A stretch of DNA of 64,000 nucleotides from Diphasiastrum complanatum (Eukaryota > Streptophyta > Lycopodiopsida > Lycopodiales > Lycopodiaceae). The DNA lies in the NCBI GenBank assembly GCA_029204225.1, contig CM055092.1, forward strand, positions 16,018,715-16,082,714, read 5' to 3'. The stretch's first letter is position 1. The number at the start of each line of letters is the position of its first letter. Below, one piece after another: positions 33,160 to 44,170 of the stretch. Below the pieces are notes generated by a model. The model saw only the letters and a list, made by a program, of their open reading frames with translations, made no database searches and was not told the DNA's origin. The position numbers and the translations under genes were made by a program.

Positions 33160-34526
33160 GGGTGAACCTCTCGAAGACCAAAGTTATGGTCTTCAATACC
33201 TCTCGGGCCTTCATGTAGCGCCAGGAGCTTACCTTTGACGGACAGCCCCTAGAGGTGGTCTCTTCATACACTTACTTGGGTGTGCTCTTCTCTGGTCCTA
33301 CCTTCAGTATGAGACAGGCGGCTACTTCTAGACTTGGGAAGGGCCACTCTTCCCTAGTCCAGTTGGAGAGATTTTGCTTCTGTAAGTCTATTCGAGATGC
33401 CCCGAGTAAGTGCAGACTGTTTGACACCATCATCACCCCCTCAGTATTGTATGCGGCAGAGATATGGTGTATAGGACTATCATCTTCACATTGGTCCAGC
33501 ATTTCACGCCTACAGACCACCATGTTAGCTCGCATGATTCGAGCGAAGTCCTCGGTTCCACATGAGATCATCCTTGTGGAGTTTGCCACCCCCCCTATTC
33601 AGATTGAGGCAGCCTTCCAGCTCATCACGTACGTCCAGAGAGCTCAAGCACTTCCTGATACAAAGCAGCGGTATACGCGGATTGCACTCATGTCCTCTCA
33701 TCACCTTCAGACTCAGGGATACAGGCTATCATGGTTCTCTCAGGCATCACACTTCCTCATGGAAGTATTTGGTATCACTATGATTGATCTCCCTTTGGGT
33801 ACACACCAGTACATTAGACGCTTTTTATACAGGCATATCTCGACCGTACTTGGCGACATCAGCTGGGGGTTAAGCCTGACTACTACCGGACTCACTTTCT
33901 GGAGCAGGATGCCACTGGTCTTCCAGTTTTACCTTGCTATTTGTCCTTTGGGCTATCACGGTCTCCGTTTCACTTTGGGACAGTTTAGAGTCTCCTCCCA
34001 TCAGCTGGCTATTGAGACAGATAGATTCCAGGGTACACCACAAGAGGATAGACTATGCCTACTATGTCCCCTTCATGAGATAGAGTCCGAGGAGCATTTC
34101 ATCTTCAGATGCCCCATATATTATGAGATTAGAGGGAGATATCACTGTCTATTCCGTGACATGCCTACTACACTCAGAGCACTGATTGGCTATGAGGACT
34201 CTCGTTGTGTCGCACTTATGCTACGAGAGATGGTCTTGCTGTGCCAGGACATGTACCAGTCAGCTAACCAGCCACATCCTAGCTCTCAGGCTCAGATTAC
34301 ATCCTTCTTCACCAGGAGACGGACACGGTCTGATGACGATGACGATGACATACCACCTCACCAATGTCAGAGACAGTGTATCACTCATAGTCATGCTGCA
34401 GTTCGCACTTCACGCCATGTTACGAGAGCACACAGTTTTCACCCTCCTAGACGACATCAGCGACGGTCCATGTTACCTCATGTTGCAGCTCGTATCACAT
34501 CTTTCTTCAGCAGCAACACTACATGA
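33160..34526 (+). CDS. LINE ORF2 C-terminal region with zinc motif and twin ITSFF motifs
   Basis: An open frame (ORF from 33255, 423 aa) covering the RT thumb and C-terminal region: LGKGHSSLVQLERFCFCKSI, PSVLYAAEIWCIGL, LARMIRAKSSVPHEIILVEF and RLSWFSQASHF. The zinc-like CLLCPLHEIESEEHFIFRC has spacing CX2CX9HX4C. The tail holds Q-A-Q-I-T-S-F-F (34287-34310) followed by TRRRTRSDDDDDD. The last residues are AARITSFFSSNTT with stop at 34526. QxxIxxFF is the consensus of PCNA-interacting (PIP) boxes. The C-terminus looks intact although the RT core upstream is deleted. Confidence 0.8.
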
Positions 34527-34748
34527 TATTACTCTTCTCCTGGCAACTATATGGACAGTTGGCAATTTGTAGTTTATAGTTATGTTGTTCATTTCTCTTT
34601 TATGCATAGTTTTTTCTTGAAGACGTTTATATACGCTCCCACGGTTTTCACATACTTGACATGTACTCCATTTGGTCTTATACTCCTTTTGGCATGGAAA
34701 AGACATTAATAAAGCTTTCTTTCTTTCTTTCTTTCTCTCTCTCTCTCT
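34527..34748 (+). other. LINE 3' UTR and pyrimidine tail
   Basis: Non-coding 3' end with CTTTTGGCATGGAAAAGAC, ATTAATAAAGC, (TTTC)n and (CT)n. AATAAA is followed at once by the CTTT repeats; no poly(A) exists. Confidence 0.85.
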
Positions 34749-34978
34749 TGGATCATCTTGGCAGCACACAAATCATCGCCGGTTTCTGTCATTGTTCTCG
34801 CTCAGAGGGTCCGTGAAGATTGGAGTAGTAAAGAAGGCAATGTGTTGAGCCGCTGAGACAACGATGGATGACTGATTTTTGTAGAATGCAACACGCATTC
34901 CTGGGTGCTTTAGTGTATCGCTGCTACCATCATCGTTGTCCTTCAGTGCATCATCGTTGCTGCCTTTCAGTATGCGAT

Positions 34979-35815
<837 letters not shown>

Positions 35816-35858
35816 GGGACTTGGGGTTCCCGGGCATGGGAGCAGCCCGAGATCCCCT

Positions 35859-38800
35859 ATGTCGCTTCGTATTGGCTTTTGGAATTGTAATGGCTTCCAC
35901 TCTTCCTGTAGTGCAGGTGACTTGCAGTCCTATCTTGCTCGTATAGATATTTTACTGCTAGCAGAGACTCATGAATCTCAATTTCGTCCTCTTCCTATGA
36001 TGACAGATTTCTCTTGGCACTTAGTTTTTAGACCATTCCTACGAGGGACGACCTCCAGAGGCTCAGGTGGGGTGGCATGCTTATACAGAGACCAATATAG
36101 TCATACTGTTAAGCTGGTTAAGAAAGATCCGTACGCTCGTTTTATATGGTTACAGTTAGTTGGGCATTCCCTAGGCTTGGCTAGAGATATCTTCCTGGCA
36201 GTATGTTATATTGCTCCTCAGAGTTCGACATTTGCAGACTATGGTGGGGACCCTTTTCAGGTTTTATCAGAGGATATTTCTATCTTTTCTCCCCAGGGAT
36301 ATGTACTTTTGGCAGGTGACTTTAACGCACGCACGGCCACCAAACAGACGGAATTTCATGCGATGACGGATTATCTCCAGCTTCATGCTTTGGATACAGG
36401 TCTTGTGCGGACATCACATGATGAGGCTACCCCTTCTACTACATTTGGTGAGCAGCTACTCAGGATTTCCGAGGCACATTCCTTGGTCGTTCTGAACGGT
36501 TTATCACAGTGGCCAGATTCAGCAGCATTCACTTGTCATCCACATAGTGGCGGATTACTTCATTGGCTCACCAGCCTTGATTCCTCTCATTCAAAGCTTT
36601 ACTATACTCTCTCCTACCCTTGCTGATCACTCACTGCTCTTACTCTCTGTTGGCCAGACCTCTCCCCTTCCAATCATTCGACCCAAGACCACTACACCTC
36701 ACTTTTCTTTTCGTACACATCTCATCCCACGCTACATAGTCGCGCTCAACTCTCTTTTGCAAGATTTTCCCTTCTCCTCTCTTATTGAGCAACAGGCCAG
36801 CTTCTTGTCGCTCTCCCTTATACAAGCCGCCACCCAGGCCTTTCCCCCTAAGACATATCCCACTCATCAAAAGACCTATAACCGATGGTATGACCATGAT
36901 TGTCACGCCTTACATAAGCAAGTGGTATACGCCATGCATCACTCTCCTAATCTTTTAGTACACGTACAAAAGCAATATCGTCATGTAGTTAATAAAAAGA
37001 AAAGAGACTCTCTAACAAGAGATGGTCAGAAACTTATAGACTCCCTTTTCTCTTCCTCCTCTCATTTCTGGAAAATCTTTTCTAAGAAATCTTCCTTACT
37101 TTCACCTATTGATATTGACTCTTGGGTGAAGTATGCTACTTGCTTATACACTACAGATGCTCTGCCTATCCCTATCACTCGACCCGCTACATTCTCTCTT
37201 TTTACCTCTGACCAAATTGAATTCGCGATTAGTAAAGCCTAATCCCATACTTCCTCAAACCTGTCTCCCAGCTTCTCTCTCCTTACATTGCCCACACTTT
37301 TAACTTGGCTGTTACCTCGGACTTCCCCACCAACTGGTGCACGAACCTTCTCCATCCCATTCTCAAGGCTGGTGATCCAATGAACGTGGATAACTATCGC
37401 ACTCTCATGATCAGTCACACGATGGCGAAGCTTTATGGCTCAGTTCTGCAGTCTATGGTTGGATCCTAGGCGGAATCAGATGAGTTATTTGCTCTTGGAC
37501 AGGCTAGCTTTAGACCTTGATACTCTACCATTGATCATACATTTGTCCTACGCTGCATCATAGAGGAGGCTCGACATCGAAGACATAGAGTATACTGCTG
37601 CTTTGTGGATTTCTGCAAGGCCTTTGACTCAGTTCCATGGCACCTGCTACTTCAGCGCTTATCTTCACTTGGCTTCTCACAGGATATCATTATGGCTATC
37701 AGCGCCTTATATGAGAGGGTTTTAGCACATTTCAGAGATGGCAGCAGCTAGTCGACTTCTATCCAGAGCACAGTTGGAGTCAAGCAGGGATGTCCACTCT
37801 CTCCCACTCTTTTTGCATTGTACATTGATGATCTAGAGCGGATCATCAAGGAGGAGGGGGGTGATGGATGTCCTCTTGCTGATGTTATTATTCCTATCCT
37901 ACTGTATGCGGATGATGTGGCATTGATATCCTCTATAGCCTCTGGATTACAGCGACATCTTGATGCTCTATATGGTTTTTGCTTAGTGTGGGGCTTGACG
38001 GTGAATATTGCTAAGACCAGAGTTATGGTGTTTAACACAAATCGGCAGCATATGAGAGATGACGCTTTTTATTATGATGCACAACAGCTGGAGATTGTTA
38101 CATCTAGGTGTATTATTCACTGGCCCCTTACTCACTTTTCGCTCCACTGCTCTATATCGCCTGCGTAAGGGGCATGCTGCCTTGGTACATATGGAGAGAG
38201 TGTGTACTACTTACCATATTCATGATCCTACTACCAGAGACCACCTTTTCGTCTCACCTGTGGCTATGCACTCGGCGGAGGTCTGGTGCCCAGGGATATC
38301 TCAGAGTACTTGGCGAGACATCACTCGTCTGCTGATCACCATGTTAGGGAGGATGATTCGTGCGAAGCCGTCAGTTTTAGATTCTTTTAGCGGAGTTCGC
38401 CTCACTCCCCATGGAGAGAGTCAAGCTTACCTTCTATGGCACACATATCTTACGCAAAGACAGTTTGGGACTCCCTGTTAGACCTTTATATATCTCTCTT
38501 CCTCTTTCTTTTGGGCTCCGATACAGATTGGGACAGTTACGAGTCTCTTCACATCAGCTTGCTATTGAGACAGGCAGATATTCAGGCATTTTGAGAGAGC
38601 ATCGAATATGCCAGATATGCACATTGGGTGTAGTGGAGGATGAGTTTCATTTTATCTTTATATGCCCTACATACTATGAGATACGTGGCCGATATCACTG
38701 TTTATATCGTGACACCCCTATTACCCTCAGTACATTTTAGGAGGTGTCAGCCTTTTACTACGAGAGGTGATTATGTTGAGAGCCTCTTTGCTACCATCGG

Positions 38801-38972
38801 AGAGTATTACTGATTCTAGCCAGCATCTCATTACTAGCTTCTTTCAGAAGCGAGAGCGTGATGACCTATCAGATGATGAGGCAGTCATACCGGTGAGGGC
38901 GAAGGCCCAACGTGCTCAGCCACCACCTCTTGCCAGATCTACGCGCGCCTCTAGAGCTACCAGAGCTCCTTG
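35859..38972 (+). pseudogene. LINE ORF2: endonuclease, RT, zinc motif, PIP-like box (most complete copy)
   Basis: ATG at 35859. The APE-type endonuclease (to about 36560) shows GFWNCNGFHS, ILLLAETHES, RGSGGVACLYRDQ and VLLAGDFNARTA; its last block is broken by a deletion at 36548 (SGG|DYFIGSPALIPL). Linker: FSKKSSLLSPIDIDSWVKYA. RT: STIDHTFVLRCIIEEARHRR, CCFVDFCKAFDSVP, STVGVKQGCPLSPTLFALYI, catalytic ILLYADDVALIS and NIAKTRVMVFNTN. Zinc-like CQICTLGVVEDEFHFIFIC. Tail SSQHLITSFFQKRERDDLSD (PIP-like, 38821-38844), end at RATRAP-stop. Several stops and shifts (near 37240, 37470, 37750, 38110, 38740) make it inactive. It nicks and primes at target DNA in the living family. Confidence 0.88.
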
Positions 38973-39222
38973 ATCACAGCCCACAGCTGCTATGGGTATC
39001 AGACGCTTTTTTCGAGACTGATATTTATCCTTTTACTTTCCTCAGCAGAGCAGGCGGTTAAGCTCTTGCACTTGTACCCTCTTCAGAGCTGGAGGTTAAG
39101 CTCTTGTGTATCTGCTCTTTTTATGCATTTTATGATTCTATATTGGCTATGTCTTTTCCTAGCTCGAGAGAGTTCTATTTTGTCTCTTCCATTTAGACTA
39201 GTGTTTTTTATTATGTTGTCCG
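38973..39222 (+). other. LINE 3' UTR (second subfamily), cut by copia LTR
   Basis: Ends abruptly at ATGTTGTCCG where the copia LTR sequence begins. The pyrimidine tail seen at 32.0 kb in the sister copy is missing here. Confidence 0.75.
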
Positions 39223-39447
39223 AGTAGTTGGATAGCCAATAGTCATGAAGTTAGATAGTCATCTTGGACTATATATATGTGTGCATCCCATTTGTATAAA
39301 ACACTTTTGTAAGCAATACTGACTATTCTCCTTGGCTGTCCACGAGTTTCTACAAGAGGGTTTCTAGCCATCTCTCTCTTTCTTTTGAGAATGCTTTGTG
39401 TGATTGAATAGTTAAGATCCTGGATCCTTAGGCTTCTATTTCCTACA
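39223..39447 (+). repeat. Truncated 5' LTR of outer copia element
   Basis: 225 bp that appear identical, base for base by eye, to the last 225 bp of the LTR at 44171-44649. It ends TTTCCTACA directly before a primer-binding site. The first about 254 bp are missing where it joins the LINE. Confidence 0.9.
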
Positions 39448-39460
39448 TGGTATCAGAGCC
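39448..39460 (+). other. Primer-binding site of outer copia
   Basis: TGGTATCAGAGCC, complementary to the 3' end of initiator tRNA-Met, abutting the LTR end. Confidence 0.92.
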
Positions 39461-39682
39461 TTTAGGTGATCAGATTGCTTGCAGGAGGGCGCCCAATTGG
39501 AAGCTATCTTCTTCTCCTTTTGTTAGTAGAACATCATCAAGCTGCTGATTTTTGCAGGAGAAGAATCTGTTCGTCTTCTTATAGCTTTTTTGCAGGAAAT
39601 TGCAGGGCACCTTCACCTATTTGAGAGCTAGCAGTAGGGCGCCCATGCTCAAACCAATTGCATGTGATCTTGACTCAATTAC
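39461..39682 (+). other. Internal leader of outer copia, no coding
   Basis: Untranslated leader with two GGGCGCCCA phrases. It is cut at 39682 by the inner copia. The element's other internal end resumes at 43904. Confidence 0.7.
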
Positions 39683-40090
39683 TGTTAGAATCGAAGAGAT
39701 TCTCTAATCGGAGTAGACTAATCTTATTAGTACTCACACAAAAGATTAACCACAAGTTGAAAAAGAAGAGAGACTGCAAGAAGCTATGCTGCATAAGCTG
39801 GAAACTGAGATAACAATGGAGGTGGGCGCCCATCTACTCTTATAGAGGCTGTCCACAATGAAAAGCAAAAGCTATTCTACTACAATAGCAATTGAAATGC
39901 TAATTATGAAGTCTTAACAATAGAAATCTATGCTAACTTGGTTAAAATAGATTTCTATACTATTCTAGCAAAATTGGTACTAACTTAGGTACCCATACTA
40001 AAAATAGATAGTACTTATACTAAAAATAGAAATAGAAATAGGCCTTCTAGCACGCAGGCTGGCCTCTACAATTAACCATTAATTCTAACA
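39683..40090 (-). repeat. 3' LTR of inner copia (minus strand)
   Basis: 408 bp, plus-strand ends TGTTAGAATCG and TTAATTCTAACA, so TG...CA in both directions. It adjoins the polypurine tract AAGGGGGAG (minus strand). It pairs with 43556-43903, differing by about 12 substitutions and one 25-bp indel over the shared part. Confidence 0.9.
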
Positions 40091-40768
40091 CTCCCCCTTA
40101 ATGGATAATTGATTATCAATAACACCTAGGAGAGTCCTGAACTTCTCAAATTTTTCATGACCAAGTCCTTTTGTGAAGATATCTGCAACTTGATCATTGG
40201 TGTCACAGTAGATCAACTCTACTTCACCACTTTGTAACTTTTCTCGTATAAAATGCTGCTGAACTTCAATATGCTTTGACCTACTATGAAATACTGGATT
40301 CTTTGCAAGCTGAATACAACTCTGATTGTCACACCATAGAATTGTAGGTTCAACAATTGGAAGTTCAACAAGATCCCATGTCTCGTTTTTCATGATAGAA
40401 CTGAACTCCTCATCCATAGCAGTTTTCCAAACTTGTTCTTTTGCAGCATCTTCATAAAATAAAGGATCCTCAGAATCCAACACTAAAGCCATAAACGCAT
40501 AATGCGTTTCTTCACCATCTTCATGATAGTGTCCACTTGACCGTGTCAATCTCTTAGCTCCTTGTTGACTCGATTCTCCCTCATCCAACATTTGACTATC
40601 TTTTATAGTCTCAAAATACCATCTTCTTTGTAGGTGACGTAGAAGGAGAATATGCATCAAATACCCTTGACCTTTCCTTCCGTTTACCAAGATCCACCTG
40701 TGTACACACCCTTGGTATAACTTGTGTAGAAGTTGTATCACATGGACCTGTATCTTCCTGAACATCAT
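40091..40768 (-). pseudogene. Inner copia: RT start fused to RNase H end (in-frame deletion)
   Basis: The frame 40768-40085 begins in the linker before RT (AMDEEFSSIMKNETWDLVEL, the conserved RT entry) and then jumps without frame loss to VEPTILWCDNQSCIQLAKNP, SKHIEVQQHFIREKLQSGEV and NDQVADIFTKGLGHEKFEKF, the last third of RNase H. Most of RT (YVDD box included) and the first RNase H acids are absent. The join is at about 40362. This makes the copy unable to reverse-transcribe alone, although its LTRs, PBS and gag are present. Confidence 0.85.
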
Positions 40769-41631
40769 CTATAATAGGAGTTTTTGATGAAGGAGAAAGT
40801 ACATCCTCCTCATAATCTTCTAGGGTAGAAGACTCACTTTCTTCAAACACAACATCCCTGCTCATAATCACCTTCTTATTGGTAAGATTATAAAGGCGAT
40901 ATGCCTTCTCTTCCTCATCATAACCCAAGAATAAACACTTGATTGCCTTTGAATCAAGTTTTTGGCGATTATCTTTAGGAATATGAGCATATGCTATACA
41001 ACCAAAAACTCGTAGATGATCCACTTTAGGTTTTATACCTGTGAAAGCTTCTTCTGGAGTTCGATTTAGAACAGCTTTTGTAGGACTTCTGTTAAGCAAG
41101 TAAACTGCTGTACTAACTGCTTCGCCCCATAAATGATTCTTGAGGTTCTTACCTCGTAGCATGCTTCGAGCACTCTCCACAATAGACCCGTTCTTTCTCT
41201 CGGCTACTCCATTATGCTGTGGTGTATCAGTTGAAGCAAATTGTCTCTTGATTCCATGTTCTTTGCTTCTCAACAAGTGATTTGAACTGAGTAAAAAACT
41301 TAAAAGCTTGACTCTTATACTTAAGCAAGTATATCCATACCTTCCTGGAAAAATCATCCACAAATATCATGAAGTAGGATGCTCCCCCTATAGACTCAGT
41401 CTGCATGGGACCGCATAAGTCTGTATGAACAAGCTCCAAGATTTCCTTGGCTCTATATGCTCCATCCTTGGGAAACTGCATACGATGATGCTTGCCCATA
41501 ACACATCCTTCACAAATTTTTACTGAAGATACAATATTAGGTAATCCTATTACCATATTATTGTCTTTTAGAACCTGTAAGCTTTTATAGTTCAGATGTC
41601 CAAACCTTTCATGCCATATCCTGCTCTCCAT
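40611..41631 (-). pseudogene. Inner copia integrase
   Basis: Two overlapping frames. 41631-41227 carries the pre-integrase HHCC zinc region (WHERFGHLNYKSLQVL, CEGCVMGKHHRMQF) and the start of the core, LVHTDLCGPMQTESIGGASY (first D) and FMIFVDDFSRKVWIYLL. 41363-40611 carries TDTPQHNGVAERKNGSIVES (catalytic E), NHLWGEAVSTAVYLLNRSPT, RVFGCIAYAHIP and KCLFLGYDEEEKAYRLYN. A small deletion and frameshift near 41270 removes the DRGGE stretch between them. Integrase would insert the cDNA; here it is broken. Confidence 0.9.
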
Positions 41632-41652
41632 ACTATCAGAAGCTGCACAAAC

Positions 41653-42200
41653 CTAATGATCCAATGTAGTTGCATCAAGTTTGTAAAGTCGACCTTCCAA
41701 TAATCCTTTGACCACAACTTTGTAACCTTTGTTTTTGTCTTTGATGAGACACTTCTGATCGTCAAACTCAACTTTCATATTCTGTTTAGCTATGGCAGAA
41801 ACTGAAAGTAAATTCTTTTTTAAGCCTGGAACATAGAGAACATTCTTAAATTCTCCTATATTCCCTGAAGGTAAATGTACTCTCACTGTACCTCTACCTT
41901 TAATATCGTAAGAAGAATTGTCTCCAAGTTTGACATGTGAATTTACACCACTGTCATCAAACTGTGTGAACCACTCACGATGTGGTGTCATATGTTGCGT
42001 TGCTCCAGAATCAATATAACAACAATCTTCAGAGATCTCTGATGTTGAAGCTGAGAATAACTCATAGCATCCCACAGCTTCACTTTTGTCTTCGTCTTCA
42101 ATGAAGTTGCCTGACTGCTTCTTCTTGTCCTGGATAGCCTTCTTTTTCCTGCACTCAAACGCAAAATGACCATACTTGCCACAAAAATTACAATTGTCAT
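41653..42200 (-). pseudogene. Inner copia zinc knuckle and protease
   Basis: Zinc knuckle CNFCGKYGHFAFEC (CX2CX4HX4C) on the minus strand near 42190-42150, then the aspartic protease YIDSGATQHMTPHREWFTQF and LPSGNIGEFKNVLYVPGLKK, then NLLSVSAIAKQNMKVEF, which leads into the pre-integrase region. The knuckle binds RNA and the protease cuts the polyprotein. Small shifts separate this from gag, and a TAG at 41654-41656 lies before the integrase frame. Confidence 0.85.
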
Positions 42201-42354
42201 TTCTCTTTGGATTAGATTTGGAACTGTCTCCTTTTTCCGTATTGTCCTTCCCTTCCTGCTACTGATCCTTTTTGCCTCCTTTCTTCTTGCCCTTCTTACC
42301 TTGATTCTTGGAAAAGAATCCCAGTTCCTTGAAATCTTCTCTAGACATCAGGTT

Positions 42355-42933
42355 TTATCTTCGTAATTCCTCTTGAAGTAGCAAACCATTGAGCTCATCA
42401 AATGTCGGCGATCTCTCCCTCAAACTTAGTGTCATAACAAAGTTCTGATATTGTAATGGTAAGCTATTTAAAACAATTTGTACTAAAGTATTATCAAGTA
42501 CAATTTCCCCTATAGAAGACAATTGATCTCTTAGATCCTTCACCCTGGTAATAAAATCCGTAATGGATTCTTCTGATTCCATTTTCAAGGTATGAAGCTC
42601 ATTGTTCAAGAACAACGTTCGAGACTTACTTACCATTTCATATGTGTTCTTAAGGATATCCCATGCATCCTTAGGCCCAATTGCATTCCTGATCAGCGGA
42701 ATCACCTTATCCTTCGCAGATAAGTTGATGATATGATGCTCACGTTGCACCCGTTTCTCAAATGCCCTTCTATCTTGATCATTGAGACCGTGAGCCATCA
42801 CCTCTTGTCCCATGACAATTTCCCAATAATCTTTGTCCTGAAGGATATTCTGAAGTTTGAACTTCCACAAGCTGTAGTTAGATCCATCTAACTTGCTTGA
42901 TTCTAGAAGAACAGATTCATTCAGACTCCCCAT
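42355..42933 (-). CDS. Inner copia gag (DUF4219 and UBN2), open frame
   Basis: A 192-aa clean frame starting MGSLNESVLLESSKLDGSNY, then SLWKFKLQNILQDKDYW. The UBN2 core is KDAWDILKNTYEMVSKSRTL, FLNNELHTLKMESEESITDF and VLNSLPLQYQNFVMTLS. It ends GLLLQEELRR before a stop. Gag forms the particle that packages RNA. The start is chosen because MGSLNES lies just downstream of the leader and matches plant copia gag starts. Confidence 0.88.
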   Translation of the reverse strand: MGSLNESVLLESSKLDGSNYSLWKFKLQNILQDKDYWEIVMGQEVMAHGLNDQDRRAFEKRVQREHHIINLSAKDKVIPLIRNAIGPKDAWDILKNTYEMVSKSRTLFLNNELHTLKMESEESITDFITRVKDLRDQLSSIGEIVLDNTLVQIVLNSLPLQYQNFVMTLSLRERSPTFDELNGLLLQEELRR

Positions 42934-43542
42934 CTTTGTACAAAAATGATGGGCTTTCCACTAAGAATATAATTGCATGCAACAATTTTTGAGGACAACT
43001 ACCTGTCCAATAATTGCCTTCACTAGATATCACTTGTCCAGATCTTGCCTATGCTTGTCCCAGATTCTGCCTTCCTCAGTTCTTCCTGCTTGTAGAAATC
43101 TGCTCACTGCCTGTCCAGTTAGCACTTGCCCTGAATCAGACCTGGTCTGGTCTCTACTGCCTCAAATTAGAACTGTCCGGTTAGCACCTGCCCTGAATCA
43201 GACCTGTCCTGGTCTTTGCTGCCTCAAGTACTACCTGTCTTGATCTGTCTGGTCGTTGTTGCCTCAGATATTAACTGTCCCCAGTTGCTACCGCCCTCAG
43301 ATGCTGCCTGCACCTGCTGTAACCTGTAGCTATGTGACATGCACCAGATGTGCCGCCCTCAGATGTTGCCTGTCCAGAAGCTAACCTGCGCCAGATGTGT
43401 CCTCCACCAGAAAAATCTGCACAGGATGACGCCTCCACCAGATACAACCTTCACCAAATAGCACCTTCACTGGATGCGATCTCCACCAGTAAAACCTGCA
43501 GCGCTGATCTTCTCCTTCCGTAGATCCCGATCTTAACGAGAT
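42934..43542 (-). other. Leader of inner copia; CCTG-rich degenerate repeats
   Basis: Non-coding leader between PBS and gag. On the plus strand it contains many variants of CCTGTCCAG, CACCTGCCCTGAATCAGACC and CCTCAGATG, so it is a locally repetitive spacer. No stable frame. Confidence 0.7.
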
Positions 43543-43555
43543 GGCTCTGATACCA
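43543..43555 (-). other. Primer-binding site of inner copia
   Basis: GGCTCTGATACCA on the plus strand is TGGTATCAGAGCC on the minus strand, abutting the LTR at 43556. Confidence 0.92.
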
Positions 43556-43903
43556 TGTTAGAATCGAAGAGATTCTCTAATCAGAGTAGACTAATCTTAT
43601 TAGTACTCAAACAAAACATCAACCACAAGCTGAAGAAGAAGAGAGACTGCAAGAAGCTATGCTTCATAAGCTGAAAACTGAGATAACAATGCAGGTGGGC
43701 GCCTGTCCACAATGAAAAGCAAAAGCTATTCTACTACAATAGCAATTGAAATGCTAATTATGAAGTCTTAACAATAGAAATCTATGCTAACTTGGTTAAA
43801 ATAGATTTCTATACTATTCTAGCAAAATTGGTACTAACTTAGATACCTATACTAAAAATAGATAGTACCTATACTAAAAATAGAAATAGAAATAGGCCTT
43901 CTA
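43556..43903 (-). repeat. 5' LTR of inner copia, outer end truncated
   Basis: Begins TGTTAGAATCG like its partner, but stops at GGCCTTCTA, lacking the last about 42 bp. Outer-element sequence (GATGGATTAC) follows. A normal insertion would have a complete LTR here. Confidence 0.88.
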
Positions 43904-44170
43904 TGATGGATTACAAGTCCATGTTTCGACTTATTGACGAGTTTATGTTGGTTCCCTACTTCGGATGGAGCATGCAAATCCTCACCCTTCGACTTGATGC
44001 TTCATTATTACGCATTCTTTTCCTTTTATATGTTGGACATGATTGGGGATGAGATTTCGACTACTTCGGTGCGAAGTTTATTTGGCGACATGAAGTTCGA
44101 ACAACAAGTTGCATTTTTCTCTTTCGAGATGTTACTTCATGTTATGTTATGCATTTCCATTTAAGGAGGG
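43904..44170 (+). pseudogene. 3' internal end of outer copia
   Basis: The reverse complement of the same region occurs at 13946-14240 (GATGGATT(A/G)CAA, GCATGCTC/GCATGCAAATC, ATGATTGGGG). It ends with the polypurine tract AAGGAGGG before the LTR. It belongs to the non-autonomous copia family of 13.5-15.2 kb. Confidence 0.75.

Noticed and set aside
43910-43914. ATTAC as 5-bp TSD of the inner copia (39678-39682 and 43910-43914)
   Set aside because: The LTR end is truncated and GATGG lies between LTR and ATTAC, so the match may be chance.
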